In this document: positions 53,367-62,315 of the stretch, one piece after another
Layout of the letters: every line of letters begins with the position of its first letter
Position numbering within the stretch: the first letter of the stretch is position 1
NCBI GenBank assembly: GCA_020248945.1
Contig: JADCGQ010000013.1
Coordinates: forward strand, 1 to 64,000
Direction of reading: 5' to 3'
DNA from: Rubrivivax sp.
Lineage (GTDB): Bacteria > Pseudomonadota > Gammaproteobacteria > Burkholderiales > Burkholderiaceae_C
Length of the DNA stretch: 64,000 nt
Notes under the pieces: model-generated
The model's database searches: none
Told to the model about the DNA's origin: nothing
Seen by the model: the letters and a program-made list of their open reading frames with translations, nothing else
Program-made: the position numbers and the translations under genes

Positions 53367-54152
53367 ATGAAGAAGTCCCTGATCTCTCTCGCCGTGCTGG
53401 CGGCCTCGACCTTCGGTGCATCCTCGGCTCACGCCCTGGCCATCGTGATCGACAGCTTCTCGCAGCCCACCACGGGTATCGTGGTTGCTGACGTGAACGG
53501 CGTTGTCGACCGCCCGGTCGCCGGCACGGGCGCCGCGGGTAACCCGCTCGCCGATACGGTGTCCACGGGTGGCATCTCTGCCTTCGTGACGTCCCGGTCA
53601 CTTGACCACTTGATGGATACGACCGGCATCATCACTGCCAACGGTGGCGTGGGCGCCGCTCCTGGTCTTTGCACGGTCAATTGCGGTGGCGCATTTTCTT
53701 CAGCTGGCATTGGTGGCCTGCCGAACTTCGAGCCGGACCGCCTGAACATGTCCAATGGCTCGGCCATCGACGCCACGGTCGGTGTGACCTGGGCCCTTGG
53801 CCCGATCGTCACCACCAGTGCGACCTTCACGCTGGACGTTCTCACTAACGACACTGGCACCACCACGGGCGCGGTTCCCAACACGGTGACTTGGTTCATC
53901 AACGGTGGCCCCGCCATCGGCACGTTCAACATCATCGGTACCGGCGCTGGTGTCATTTCGTTCAGCCTGAACGCCGCGCAATCGGCTCTGCTGGCTCCGG
54001 GTGCCCTGCTCCGCGCCGAGTTCAACGGCTCGCCCGAGTGGGACCTGTCGCTCGACAACCTGACGCTGCGCATCCCCGAGCCGGGCACGCTGGCTCTGGC
54101 TGGCCTGGCTGTCCTGGGTGCTGGTCTCGCCGCCCGCCGCCGGAAGGCCTGA
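53367..54152 (+). CDS. PEP-CTERM sorting domain protein
   Basis: 261-residue secreted protein with an N-terminal signal peptide (MKKSLISLAV, cleavage after AHA near residue 23) and a C-terminal sorting signal: PEP at residues 237-239, a hydrophobic helix and the basic end ARRRKA. This is a substrate of exosortase A. The central 200 residues are Gly/Ser/Thr/Asn-rich with a Cys-x3-Cys pair (LCTVNCG) and look like a beta-rich extracellular protein; no known domain is seen. The ATG at 53367 follows GGAG. It is transcribed from a sigma-54 promoter. Confidence 0.93.
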   Translation: MKKSLISLAVLAASTFGASSAHALAIVIDSFSQPTTGIVVADVNGVVDRPVAGTGAAGNPLADTVSTGGISAFVTSRSLDHLMDTTGIITANGGVGAAPGLCTVNCGGAFSSAGIGGLPNFEPDRLNMSNGSAIDATVGVTWALGPIVTTSATFTLDVLTNDTGTTTGAVPNTVTWFINGGPAIGTFNIIGTGAGVISFSLNAAQSALLAPGALLRAEFNGSPEWDLSLDNLTLRIPEPGTLALAGLAVLGAGLAARRRKA

Positions 54153-54195
54153 GCAACGCCCTCGTGAGCGCGGCGCTCCTGCCGCGCTGACAGTG

Positions 54196-54250
54196 TCACC
54201 CCCGAACGCACCGGTTCCGACCGGTTGGCTTCGGGGGTGATTCCTTTTTC
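54196..54250 (+). terminator. Rho-independent terminator after the PEP-CTERM gene
   Basis: A perfect 11-base inverted repeat, TCACCCCCGAA at 54196-54206 and TTCGGGGGTGA at 54230-54240, is followed by TTCCTTTTT. The loop contains a second small ACCGGT hairpin. It ends transcription from the sigma-54 promoter, so the PEP-CTERM gene is probably monocistronic. The rest of 54153-54483 holds no gene. Confidence 0.85.
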
Positions 54251-54266
54251 CGGCACGCGCTCTGCA
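54250..54266 (+). promoter_or_regulatory. Possible sigma-54 promoter for the sugar transferase
   Basis: CCGGCACGCGCTCTGCA lies just after the terminator and keeps the -24 GG and -12 GC at the proper spacing, but has C in place of T at two consensus positions (TGGCAC and TTGC). It is about 220 bases upstream of the ATG at 54484. Plausible as a weaker PrsR-controlled promoter; not proven. Confidence 0.4.
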
Positions 54267-54483
54267 GCAGCAGGGCCGGGCTCCGCAAGACAAGACGGCC
54301 GCAACCGCGACTTCTTGCCGCGCCAGCTTGCCGACCCCCGAGCGCGGGGATTGCCCCTCCGATTCAGCGACTCTTACATTGCGTCGCACTCGCTGCCGGG
54401 CTGAAACGCCGCCGACAGGCGCCGGCCGACCGGCGCTCAGGCACCCCTGTCAGGGCCACGCGAGCGGCATTGCAGGCTCCGCC

Positions 54484-55866
54484 ATGATTCGCATCTTCAA
54501 CCACTACGTTCCTCGCGCGGCCCTGCGGGCCCTGGTCTTTGACCTCGGGTTGGTGCTGGTGCTGGTGATGCTGGCCGTGTCCATCGGCACCGGCGGCATC
54601 TCACAGGTCATGCCGGTTGCGGGCACACACGTGGTCTCCTTCGCGGCGTGCCTCATCCTCGTTGGCAGCGCCTCGGGCTTGTATGAGTCCTCCGGTCGCG
54701 GCAGCGCGTCGCGTTCGATGGTGCGGGCGGCGATCGTGCTGCTGGTGCTGCTGCCGGTGGCCTACCTGATCTTCGGCCTGCTGCCGGCCGGCACTGGCGA
54801 CCATGGCACCGTCCAGCTCTCCGTCATGGCTGGCGTGGCTGCCCTGGTGGTGCGCCGCGCCTACCTGTCGCACGCCTCCGCGGCTGCTTCGGCCCGCACC
54901 CGCATCCTCATCTTCGGCGCCGGCAATGCCGCCCGCGACGTGAGCGAAACGCTGCGCAAGAACGATCCCAACGCCGACATCGTCGGCTTCGTGCCCGGCC
55001 CCAACGAGAAGGAGGCCGCGGTTCCGGCACACCGCATCCTGGCCCTCGACGACACCTTGCCGGCCACTGCCCTGCGCCTGGGTGTCGACGAGATCGTGGT
55101 CGCGCTCACCGAGCGCCGCTCGGGCAGCATGCCGCTGCGGCAGCTGCTGGACTGCAAGGCCTCGGGCACCAAGGTGCACGACCTGAACACCCACTTCGAG
55201 AAGACGCTCGGCCAGATCCGCATCGACTACCTCAATGCCAGCTGGCTGATCTTCGGCGACGGCTTCAACCAGGGCGCCTGGCGCAGCGGCGTCAAGCGCG
55301 TGTTCGACCTGTTCTGCGCCACGCTGCTGCTCGTGCTGGCCACGCCCATCATGCTGGTCACGACCGTGCTCATCAAGCTCGAGAGCCCGGGCCCGGTGCT
55401 CTACCGGCAAGAGCGCACCGGCCTCAACGGCCGCGGCTTCAGCATCGCCAAGTTCCGCAGCATGCGCAACGACGCCGAACGCGACGGCAAGCCGGTCTGG
55501 GCGGCAGCCAACGACGCCCGCGTCACGAAGGTCGGCGCCGTCATCCGCCGGCTGCGCATCGACGAGCTGCCTCAACTGTTCAACGTGCTGGTGGGCGACA
55601 TGAGCCTGGTGGGCCCGCGTCCGGAGCGCCCCTACTTCGTCGAGCAGCTGACGCAGGAGATCCCGTTCTACGCGCTGCGCCACAGCGTCAAGCCTGGCGT
55701 CACCGGCTGGGCGCAGGTGCGCTACCCTTATGGCGCCACCGTCGAAGACTCGCAAGAGAAGCTCCAATACGACCTCTACTACGTCAAGAACCACACCCTG
55801 TTCCTCGACCTCGTGGTCTTGATGGAAACGGTCAGCGTGGTGCTCACCGGCAGGGGCGCTCGCTAA
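54484..55866 (+). CDS. Initiating undecaprenyl-phosphate sugar transferase (EpsB/XrtA type)
   Basis: 460-residue polyprenyl-phosphate sugar-phosphotransferase of the PEP-CTERM-associated family. Four N-terminal helices, a CoA-binding-like Rossmann domain (ILIFGAGNAARDV near residue 140) and the catalytic C-terminal domain with RVFDLFCATLLL, KFRSMRNDAE, RIDELPQLFNVL and VGPRPERPYF. It starts EPS synthesis by putting the first sugar phosphate on undecaprenyl phosphate. The ATG at 54484 begins MIRIFNHYV, the conserved family start. Confidence 0.94.
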   Translation: MIRIFNHYVPRAALRALVFDLGLVLVLVMLAVSIGTGGISQVMPVAGTHVVSFAACLILVGSASGLYESSGRGSASRSMVRAAIVLLVLLPVAYLIFGLLPAGTGDHGTVQLSVMAGVAALVVRRAYLSHASAAASARTRILIFGAGNAARDVSETLRKNDPNADIVGFVPGPNEKEAAVPAHRILALDDTLPATALRLGVDEIVVALTERRSGSMPLRQLLDCKASGTKVHDLNTHFEKTLGQIRIDYLNASWLIFGDGFNQGAWRSGVKRVFDLFCATLLLVLATPIMLVTTVLIKLESPGPVLYRQERTGLNGRGFSIAKFRSMRNDAERDGKPVWAAANDARVTKVGAVIRRLRIDELPQLFNVLVGDMSLVGPRPERPYFVEQLTQEIPFYALRHSVKPGVTGWAQVRYPYGATVEDSQEKLQYDLYYVKNHTLFLDLVVLMETVSVVLTGRGAR

Positions 55867-55934
55867 GCGCCCCCGCCAGCGCCCGCTCCTGCAGCGGCGG
55901 CGCAGCCTTGACACCCTTCAGGAGCGCCTGAGGC

Positions 55935-58043
55935 ATGGGCATGGTGCCTTTCACTGTTGCGTCTGCCGGCTACGGCCTGAGCTTGCTCGCCCATCTGGCG
56001 CTGGCGCTCTACCTTGCCCGCAGCGGCCGCTCGGTCACGGGCACCCAGGCTGCGCGTTGGCCCGTGGTGGCCGCGCTGCTGGCATCGGCCGCCTGGTGCG
56101 GCTTCTTGTTGCTGGGCCTGGTCTGGCGCGATCTTGCGGCCGACTACCTGGCGCAGCTCGCCGACCTGGCCCGGTACGGGTTGTGGTTCACGTTCCTGCT
56201 GATGCTGCTGCCGCACGAGGTGGACGGCACGCCGTCGGCCACCACGCGGCTGATGCGGCGCGTGGCCATTGCCATCGTGGTGACGGCCGCTCTGCTGATG
56301 GCCCTTCACGCGGTGGGTGTGCTTCAGGATGAGGTCTCGCGCCTGGCCATTGCCGGCGAGCTGGCCCTGCCGGTATGCGGCCTACTGATGGTGGAACAGC
56401 TGTTCCGCAACCTTGGCGAAGACCAGCGCTGGAACGCCAAGCCCGTGTGCCTGGGCCTGGCCTGCGTGTTCGTGTTCGACATCTACCTGTTCTCCGAGGG
56501 GCTGCTGTTCGCCATCTTCGACCCGGATGCGGTCTCGGTGCGCGGGGCCGTGCATGCGCTGGCGGTGCCGTTTCTGCTGGTGGCCGCACGGCGCAGCCCG
56601 AACTGGATCGCCAAGCTGCATGTCTCGCGCGCGGCGGCGTTCTACTCCGCGTCGTTGCTGCTGGCCGGCGCCTACCTGCTGTTCATGGCGGCCGTGGGCT
56701 ACTACGTGCGCTTCTTCGGCGGCGACTGGGGCCGCGCGCTGCAGCTGGGCCTGGCCGTGGCCGGCTTCGCGCTGCTGGGCATGCTGGTGTTCTCGGGTGC
56801 CTTTCGCTCGTGGCTGCGCGTGTTCGTCGGCAAGCACTTCTACAGCTACCGCTACGACTACCGCGAGGAGTGGCTGCGCTTCACCGCCATGCTGTCAGCC
56901 AAGCGCAGCCCGCAGGAAACCGGCGAGATGATCGTCCGCGGCCTGGCCAAGATGGTCGAGTGCCCGGCCGGCAGCCTCTGGACGCGCCAGGGCGCGGGCC
57001 CGGCCTTCGGGCAGAGCGCCGCCTGGAACACGCCGCGCGTGGCCGAGTCCGAAGGTGCCGACTCTTCCCTGGCGCGTTTTCTGTCGACCCAGGGCTGGGT
57101 GATCGACCTCGACGAGTACCGCTCGTCGCCGCGCAAGTACGGTGACCTGGCACTGCCGACCTGGCTGCTGGGCTCGAAGAACGCCTGGCTGGTGGTGCCT
57201 CTGCTGCTGGGCGACGAGCTGCAGGGCTTCGTCGTGCTGTCGCGGCCGCTCACGGCACTCAATCTGAACTGGGAAGTGCTCGACCTGCTCAAGACCGCGG
57301 GCCGCCAGGCGGCGGGCTACCTGGCGCAGATGGAAGCCACCGAGGCGCTGCTCGACGCGCGCAAGTTCGAGGCCTTCAACAAGATGTCGGCCTTCGTCGT
57401 GCACGACCTCAAGAACATCGTCGCGCAGCTGTCGCTCATGCTGAAGAATGCGGAACGCCTGCACGACAACCGCGAGTTCCAGCAGGACATGCTGTTGACC
57501 GTCGAAAGCTCGCTTGAGAAGATGAAGCGGCTGATGCTGCAGCTGCGCGAGGGGGCCAAGCCCCCGGGTGGCAGCCGCGGTGTCGAGCTGACTCCCATCG
57601 TGCGCCGCCTGGTCGCGATGGCCCGGGCCCAGGGCCGCACCCTCGAAGTCGATGAAGGCGAACACTTGTTCACCCGTGGCCACGACGACCGCCTTGAACG
57701 CGTGCTGGGCCACCTGGTGCAGAACGCGCTCGACGCCACCCCCGCCAGCGGCCGCGTGTGGCTGCGCACGGCCCGGTCGGCGGGCAGCGTGCGCGTCGAG
57801 GTGGGCGACACCGGCGCCGGCATGACCGAGGAGTTCGTGCGCACACAACTCTTCCGCCCCTTCAGCAGCACCAAGGCCAGTGGCATGGGCATCGGCAGCT
57901 TCGAGAGCGCACAGTACATCCGAGAGCTCGGCGGCAGCATTGACGTGGCCAGCCGCTCGGGCGAAGGGAGCATCTTCACGGTGCTGCTGCCGGCCTTCGA
58001 GGCCTCGCACGGCTCGGACCTGATGCGCCAAACGGCCCGATGA
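55935..58043 (+). CDS. prsK: PrsK, PEP-CTERM system histidine kinase
   Basis: 702-residue sensor kinase. About ten N-terminal membrane helices (residues 1-300), a GAF-like domain around 320-470, the phospho-acceptor His490 in VVHDLKNIVAQ and the ATPase domain with VQNALDATP, GDTGAGM and GMGIGSF. The long membrane part is usual for PrsK. It phosphorylates PrsR, encoded 13 bases downstream. Signal unknown. Confidence 0.95.
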   Translation: MGMVPFTVASAGYGLSLLAHLALALYLARSGRSVTGTQAARWPVVAALLASAAWCGFLLLGLVWRDLAADYLAQLADLARYGLWFTFLLMLLPHEVDGTPSATTRLMRRVAIAIVVTAALLMALHAVGVLQDEVSRLAIAGELALPVCGLLMVEQLFRNLGEDQRWNAKPVCLGLACVFVFDIYLFSEGLLFAIFDPDAVSVRGAVHALAVPFLLVAARRSPNWIAKLHVSRAAAFYSASLLLAGAYLLFMAAVGYYVRFFGGDWGRALQLGLAVAGFALLGMLVFSGAFRSWLRVFVGKHFYSYRYDYREEWLRFTAMLSAKRSPQETGEMIVRGLAKMVECPAGSLWTRQGAGPAFGQSAAWNTPRVAESEGADSSLARFLSTQGWVIDLDEYRSSPRKYGDLALPTWLLGSKNAWLVVPLLLGDELQGFVVLSRPLTALNLNWEVLDLLKTAGRQAAGYLAQMEATEALLDARKFEAFNKMSAFVVHDLKNIVAQLSLMLKNAERLHDNREFQQDMLLTVESSLEKMKRLMLQLREGAKPPGGSRGVELTPIVRRLVAMARAQGRTLEVDEGEHLFTRGHDDRLERVLGHLVQNALDATPASGRVWLRTARSAGSVRVEVGDTGAGMTEEFVRTQLFRPFSSTKASGMGIGSFESAQYIRELGGSIDVASRSGEGSIFTVLLPAFEASHGSDLMRQTAR

Positions 58044-58056
58044 AGCGGCACGCCCG

Positions 58057-59415
58057 ATGAGCCAGGAAGCCCCGCTGCTGATCGTCGAGGACGACCTCGC
58101 GCTGCAAAAGCAGATCAAGTGGACGCTCGACCGCTTCGAGTCCGTCACGGCCTCCGACCGCGAGAGCGCGTTGCTGCAGCTGCGCCGCCACCAGCCGGCC
58201 GTCGTCACGATGGACCTCGGCCTGCCGCCCGACCCCGACTCGGTGTCCGAGGGCTTCAAGCTGCTGGAGCAGATCCTCGACATCGAGCCCGCCACCAAGG
58301 TAATCGTGCTCACGGGCCAGAACGACCAGGGCCATGCACTGCGCGCCGTGGCGCTGGGTGCCTACGACTTTCTGGCCAAGCCCTTCGAGCCCGACGTGCT
58401 CAACCTCGTCGTCGAGCGCGCCAGCCGGCTGGCCGAGCTGCAGGCTGAAAACCGGCGCCTGCAGGCCCTGCATCAGCCCGACGCGCTGTCGGGCCTGATC
58501 ACGCGCGACACCGAGATGCTGCGCATCAGCCGCCTCATCGAGCGCGTGGCCGGTGCCGACGCCACGGTGCTGCTGCTCGGCGAAAGCGGCACCGGCAAGG
58601 AGGTGCTGTCGCAGGGCCTGCACACCGCGAGCAAGCGCCAGGGCCGCTTCATCGCCATCAACTGCGCCGCGATCCCCGAGAACCTGCTCGAAAGCGAGCT
58701 CTTCGGCTACGAGAAGGGCGCCTTCACGGGTGCTGCCAAGACAACGCCCGGCAAGATCGAGACCGCCCACCACGGCACGCTCTTCCTCGACGAGATCGGC
58801 GATCTGCCGCACAGCCTGCAAGCCAAGTTGCTGCGCTTCCTGCAGCAGCGCACGATCGAGCGCCTGGGCGGGCGCAGCGAGATCCCGGTCGACGTGCGCG
58901 TGGTCTGCGCCACGCACCAGGACCTGAAGACACAGATCAGTGAAGGCCGCTTCCGCGAAGACCTGTACTACAGGCTGGCAGAGATCGTGGTCAACATCCC
59001 GCCGCTGCGCAGCCGCAACGGCGACGCCGTGCTGCTGGCGCATGCTTTCCTGCGGCGCTTTTCGCAGGAGCAACGGCGCGGCTCGCTGCAGTTCAGCGAC
59101 GACGCGCTCGATGCCATCGAGCGCCACCCGTGGCCCGGCAACGTGCGCGAGCTGCTCAACGCGGTGAAGCGGGCCTCGATCATGGCCGACGGCGAACGCA
59201 TCACCTGCGACGACCTCGGCCTGCCGGCCCCCGCCCGCGAGGGCGCCGCCGCCGCTGCGGAGCTCGATCTGCGCACGGTGCGCGAGGCGGCCGAGCGGCA
59301 GGCCATCGTCGCGGCACTCGCACGAGCCAACGGCAACATCGTCAAGGCGTCCGAGCTGTTGGGCGTGAGCCGGCCAACGCTCTACGACCTGATGAAGAAG
59401 CTCTCGATCAAGTAA
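58057..59415 (+). CDS. prsR: PrsR, sigma-54-dependent response regulator of the PEP-CTERM system
   Basis: 452 residues in three parts: a receiver domain with phospho-acceptor Asp53 (VVTMDLGLPP), an AAA sigma-54-interacting domain with Walker A GESGTGKEV and the GAFTGA loop, and a C-terminal Fis-type helix-turn-helix (NIVKASELLGVSRPTLYDLM). Complete and intact. It activates PEP-CTERM and EPS genes from sigma-54 promoters; the match at 53286 is the likely local target. Confidence 0.96.
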   Translation: MSQEAPLLIVEDDLALQKQIKWTLDRFESVTASDRESALLQLRRHQPAVVTMDLGLPPDPDSVSEGFKLLEQILDIEPATKVIVLTGQNDQGHALRAVALGAYDFLAKPFEPDVLNLVVERASRLAELQAENRRLQALHQPDALSGLITRDTEMLRISRLIERVAGADATVLLLGESGTGKEVLSQGLHTASKRQGRFIAINCAAIPENLLESELFGYEKGAFTGAAKTTPGKIETAHHGTLFLDEIGDLPHSLQAKLLRFLQQRTIERLGGRSEIPVDVRVVCATHQDLKTQISEGRFREDLYYRLAEIVVNIPPLRSRNGDAVLLAHAFLRRFSQEQRRGSLQFSDDALDAIERHPWPGNVRELLNAVKRASIMADGERITCDDLGLPAPAREGAAAAAELDLRTVREAAERQAIVAALARANGNIVKASELLGVSRPTLYDLMKKLSIK

Positions 59416-59430
59416 CGTTCCAGTCGTATC

Positions 59431-59453
59431 TGGGCGCCCCGCGGGGCAGCCCA
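59431..59453. other. GC-rich hairpin between prsR and the second prsT
   Basis: TGGGCGCCCC and GGGGCAGCCCA can pair to a strong stem with one bulge. There is no T-tract, so it is not a clear terminator; it could reduce read-through or stabilise the upstream mRNA end. Confidence 0.3.
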
Positions 59454-59501
59454 CCACCCCAGGAGCGGGCGCGGCCCCCACCGCAGCCCGGGAGACACAC
59501 G

Positions 59502-62315
59502 ATGATCCGCCCAGCCCTCGCCCCGATCCGTTCAGCTGCCCAGCCGCGCCCCCTGCCGGGCCGGCTGGCGGCCACGCTGCTGGCAGCCGCCATCACCCTG
59601 GCCGCCTGCGGCGGCAAGAGTAGCGACGAACTCGCCGCCGCGGGCAAGGCGGCGATGGACAAGCGCGACTACGCCGCCGCGGTGATCCAGTTCAAGAGCG
59701 CGCTGCAGAAAGAGCCCGAGTCGGCCAACCTGCGGCTGCAGCTGGGCCTTGCCCTGCTCGAGGCCGGCGACCCCGTCTCGGCGCTCGTCGAGCTGCAGAA
59801 GGCGCAGGAGCTGCAGGCCCCCGATGCCCAGGCGATCCCGCCGCTGGCACGTGCCCTGCTGGCCGTGGGTGACGAGACCAAGCTGCTGGCCCAGTACGGC
59901 GACACCCGCCTGGCCGACCCCAAGGCCCAGGCCGACCTGCTCACGTCGATCGCTGGCGCCCACCTCGTGCGCGGCGACGCCAAGCGCGGCGCCGAGGTGG
60001 CCGACGCGGCCCTGCGCACGCTGCCCGGCTACTCGCCAGCCATCGTGCTGCAGGCACGCCTGAAGGCCGGCAGCAGCGACTTCGACGGTGCCCTGGCCCT
60101 GCTCGACGGCGTGCTCTCGAAAGAAGCCGACAACGAGCGGGCCGGTGTCTTCAAGGGAGAAGTGCAGTGGTTCGGCAAGCGCGACCGCGACGCCGCACTG
60201 GCTACCTTCAAGCGCGTGCTCGAAAAGAACCCGAAGTCGGTGGCGGCGCACACCTCGGCCATCACCATCCTGAACGAGCAGAACCAGCGCGATCCCGCGC
60301 GGGCGCAGTTTGCCGAGCTCAAGGGTGTGGCGCCCAACCACCCCGACACGCTGTTCTTCGAGGCCCAGTTCGCCTTCGTCGACCAGGACTTCAAGAAGAG
60401 CCGCGAGATCACCGACCGCCTGCTCAAGGGCGTGCCGAACAACGCCCGCGTGCTCGAGCTCGCCGGCGCAGCCGACTTCCGGCTCGGGCGCCTCACCGAG
60501 GCCGAGGCCTTCCTGGGCCGCTCGATCAAGAACGCGCCGAACCGGCTGCTGTCACGCCAGCTGCTGGCGCAGACCTACCTGCGCCTGGGCCAGCCGGCCA
60601 AGGCCGTCGAGGCGCTGAACCCCATCATCGAGGGCAAGACGCCCGACGGCACCAGCCTGGCGCTGGCCGGCGAGGCCTTTATGCGCCTGGGTGACAACAA
60701 GCGCGCCGATGCCGCCTTTGCGGCGGCGGCCAAGGTGGCGCCCGACGACACACGCGTGCGCACCTCGGTGGCCCTGGCCGAGATGGCGCGGGGCAACAGC
60801 AGCGGCGCCATCGCCAAGCTCGAAGCCGTCGCGGCCGAGGACAAGGGCACGCGCGCCGACATCGCGCTGGTCAGCGCACGGCTGCGCGCCAACGACATGA
60901 ACGGGGCCCTGAAGGCCATCGACAACATCGAGAAGAAGCTGCCCGACAAGGCGCTGCCCTACCACCTGCGGGGCCGCGTGCAGCTGCTCAAGCGCGAGAT
61001 CCCGGCCGCGGCCAAGTCGTTCGAGATGGCGCTGAGCAAGGAGCCCAACTACTTTCCGGCCGTCGCCAGCCTGGCCGGCATCGACCTCGATGCCGGCAAG
61101 CCCGGCAACGCGCGCCAGCGCTTCGAAGACCACCTGAAGACGAACCCGACCAGCCATCAGGCGCACCTGTCGCTGGCCGAGCTGTCTCTGCGCACCGGCG
61201 ACACGCCCGAGGTGCTGCTGAAACACCTGCGCAATGCCGTGAAGGCCAACGCGGGCGAGGTGCAACCGCACCTGATGCTGGTGAACCAGCTGTTGTCCAG
61301 CGGCGACACGGCCTCGGCCCTGACCGCCGCGCGCGAAGCGGCCGCCGCGCTGCCGGGCAACCCGACGATCCAGGACACGCTGGGCCGCACGCAGATGGCC
61401 GCCAACGACGCCGCCAGCGCCGTGGCCACGCTCAAGCAGTTGACGGCCCAACACGGCACGAACCCGACCTACCAGGTGCGCCTGGCCGAAGCCCTTTTGG
61501 CCACGAAAGACACCGAGGGCGCCAGGCACGCACTCGATGAGGCCCTCAAGCTGCAGCCCGGCTTCCAGCCCGCCCGTCGCGGCCTGGTGAGCCTGGCCAT
61601 GCGGCAAGAAAAGCCACAGGAGGCACTGGCCCTCGCGCGCGAGATGCAGAAGGCCGACCCGAAGGACGTGGGCCCGATCCTGCTCGAAGGCGACATCGAA
61701 GCCAGCCGGCGCAACTGGGACGGCGCCATCACGGCCTACCGCAACGCGTTCAACCAGTCCAAGAACACCGACATCACGGTGCGCCTGCACATGGCCCTGC
61801 GCAGCGGGGGCCGCCAGGCCGATGCCGACAAGCTGGCCGCCGAGTGGACGCGCAACAACCCCAAGGACAGCGGTTTCCGCTACTACCAGGGCGACCTCGC
61901 GCTGGCCCGCGGCGAGCTGGCTGCCGCCGAAGAGCACTACCGCGCCGTGCTGGTGGCACAGCCGCGCAACGCGCTGGCCATGAACAACATCGCCTACCTG
62001 CTGCTGAAGCAGGGCAAGCCGGGCGCGCTCGACCTGGCCAAGAAGTCCAACGAGCTGCTGCCCGGGCGGCCGCAGCTGATGGACACGATGGCGCTGGCGC
62101 TGGCGTCGGAGAAGAAGCTGCCCGAGGCCATCGAGCTGCAGAAGGCCGCCATCTCGCGCGCACCGGCCGATCCCTCGCTGAAGCTCACGCTCGCACGGCT
62201 GCTCATCCAGTCGGGCGACAAGGCCTACGCGCGCGCCGAACTGGAAGAGTTGGTCAAGCTCGGTGATCGCTTCCGCGACCAGGCCGAGGTCGGCAAGCTG
62301 CTGAAGAGCTTGTGA
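59502..62315 (+). CDS. prsT: PrsT, second PEP-CTERM system TPR-repeat lipoprotein
   Basis: 937-residue lipoprotein with lipobox LAAC (Cys36) and TPR helices throughout, clearly homologous to the copy at 50293 in size, start of the mature part (SSDELAAAGKAAMDKRDY versus the first copy's related start) and C-terminal end (RFRDQAEVGKLLKSL versus KFPHQAEVSRLLGTL). The ATG at 59502 follows GGGAG at seven bases. Likely periplasmic scaffold for EPS or PEP-CTERM processing. Overlaps the protease gene by GTGA. Confidence 0.93.
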   Translation: MIRPALAPIRSAAQPRPLPGRLAATLLAAAITLAACGGKSSDELAAAGKAAMDKRDYAAAVIQFKSALQKEPESANLRLQLGLALLEAGDPVSALVELQKAQELQAPDAQAIPPLARALLAVGDETKLLAQYGDTRLADPKAQADLLTSIAGAHLVRGDAKRGAEVADAALRTLPGYSPAIVLQARLKAGSSDFDGALALLDGVLSKEADNERAGVFKGEVQWFGKRDRDAALATFKRVLEKNPKSVAAHTSAITILNEQNQRDPARAQFAELKGVAPNHPDTLFFEAQFAFVDQDFKKSREITDRLLKGVPNNARVLELAGAADFRLGRLTEAEAFLGRSIKNAPNRLLSRQLLAQTYLRLGQPAKAVEALNPIIEGKTPDGTSLALAGEAFMRLGDNKRADAAFAAAAKVAPDDTRVRTSVALAEMARGNSSGAIAKLEAVAAEDKGTRADIALVSARLRANDMNGALKAIDNIEKKLPDKALPYHLRGRVQLLKREIPAAAKSFEMALSKEPNYFPAVASLAGIDLDAGKPGNARQRFEDHLKTNPTSHQAHLSLAELSLRTGDTPEVLLKHLRNAVKANAGEVQPHLMLVNQLLSSGDTASALTAAREAAAALPGNPTIQDTLGRTQMAANDAASAVATLKQLTAQHGTNPTYQVRLAEALLATKDTEGARHALDEALKLQPGFQPARRGLVSLAMRQEKPQEALALAREMQKADPKDVGPILLEGDIEASRRNWDGAITAYRNAFNQSKNTDITVRLHMALRSGGRQADADKLAAEWTRNNPKDSGFRYYQGDLALARGELAAAEEHYRAVLVAQPRNALAMNNIAYLLLKQGKPGALDLAKKSNELLPGRPQLMDTMALALASEKKLPEAIELQKAAISRAPADPSLKLTLARLLIQSGDKAYARAELEELVKLGDRFRDQAEVGKLLKSL

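Noticed and set aside
59130-59501. N-terminal extension of the second PrsT by 124 codons
   Set aside because: It lies inside prsR in another frame; the ATG at 59502 has GGGAG at seven bases and starts the lipoprotein signal.
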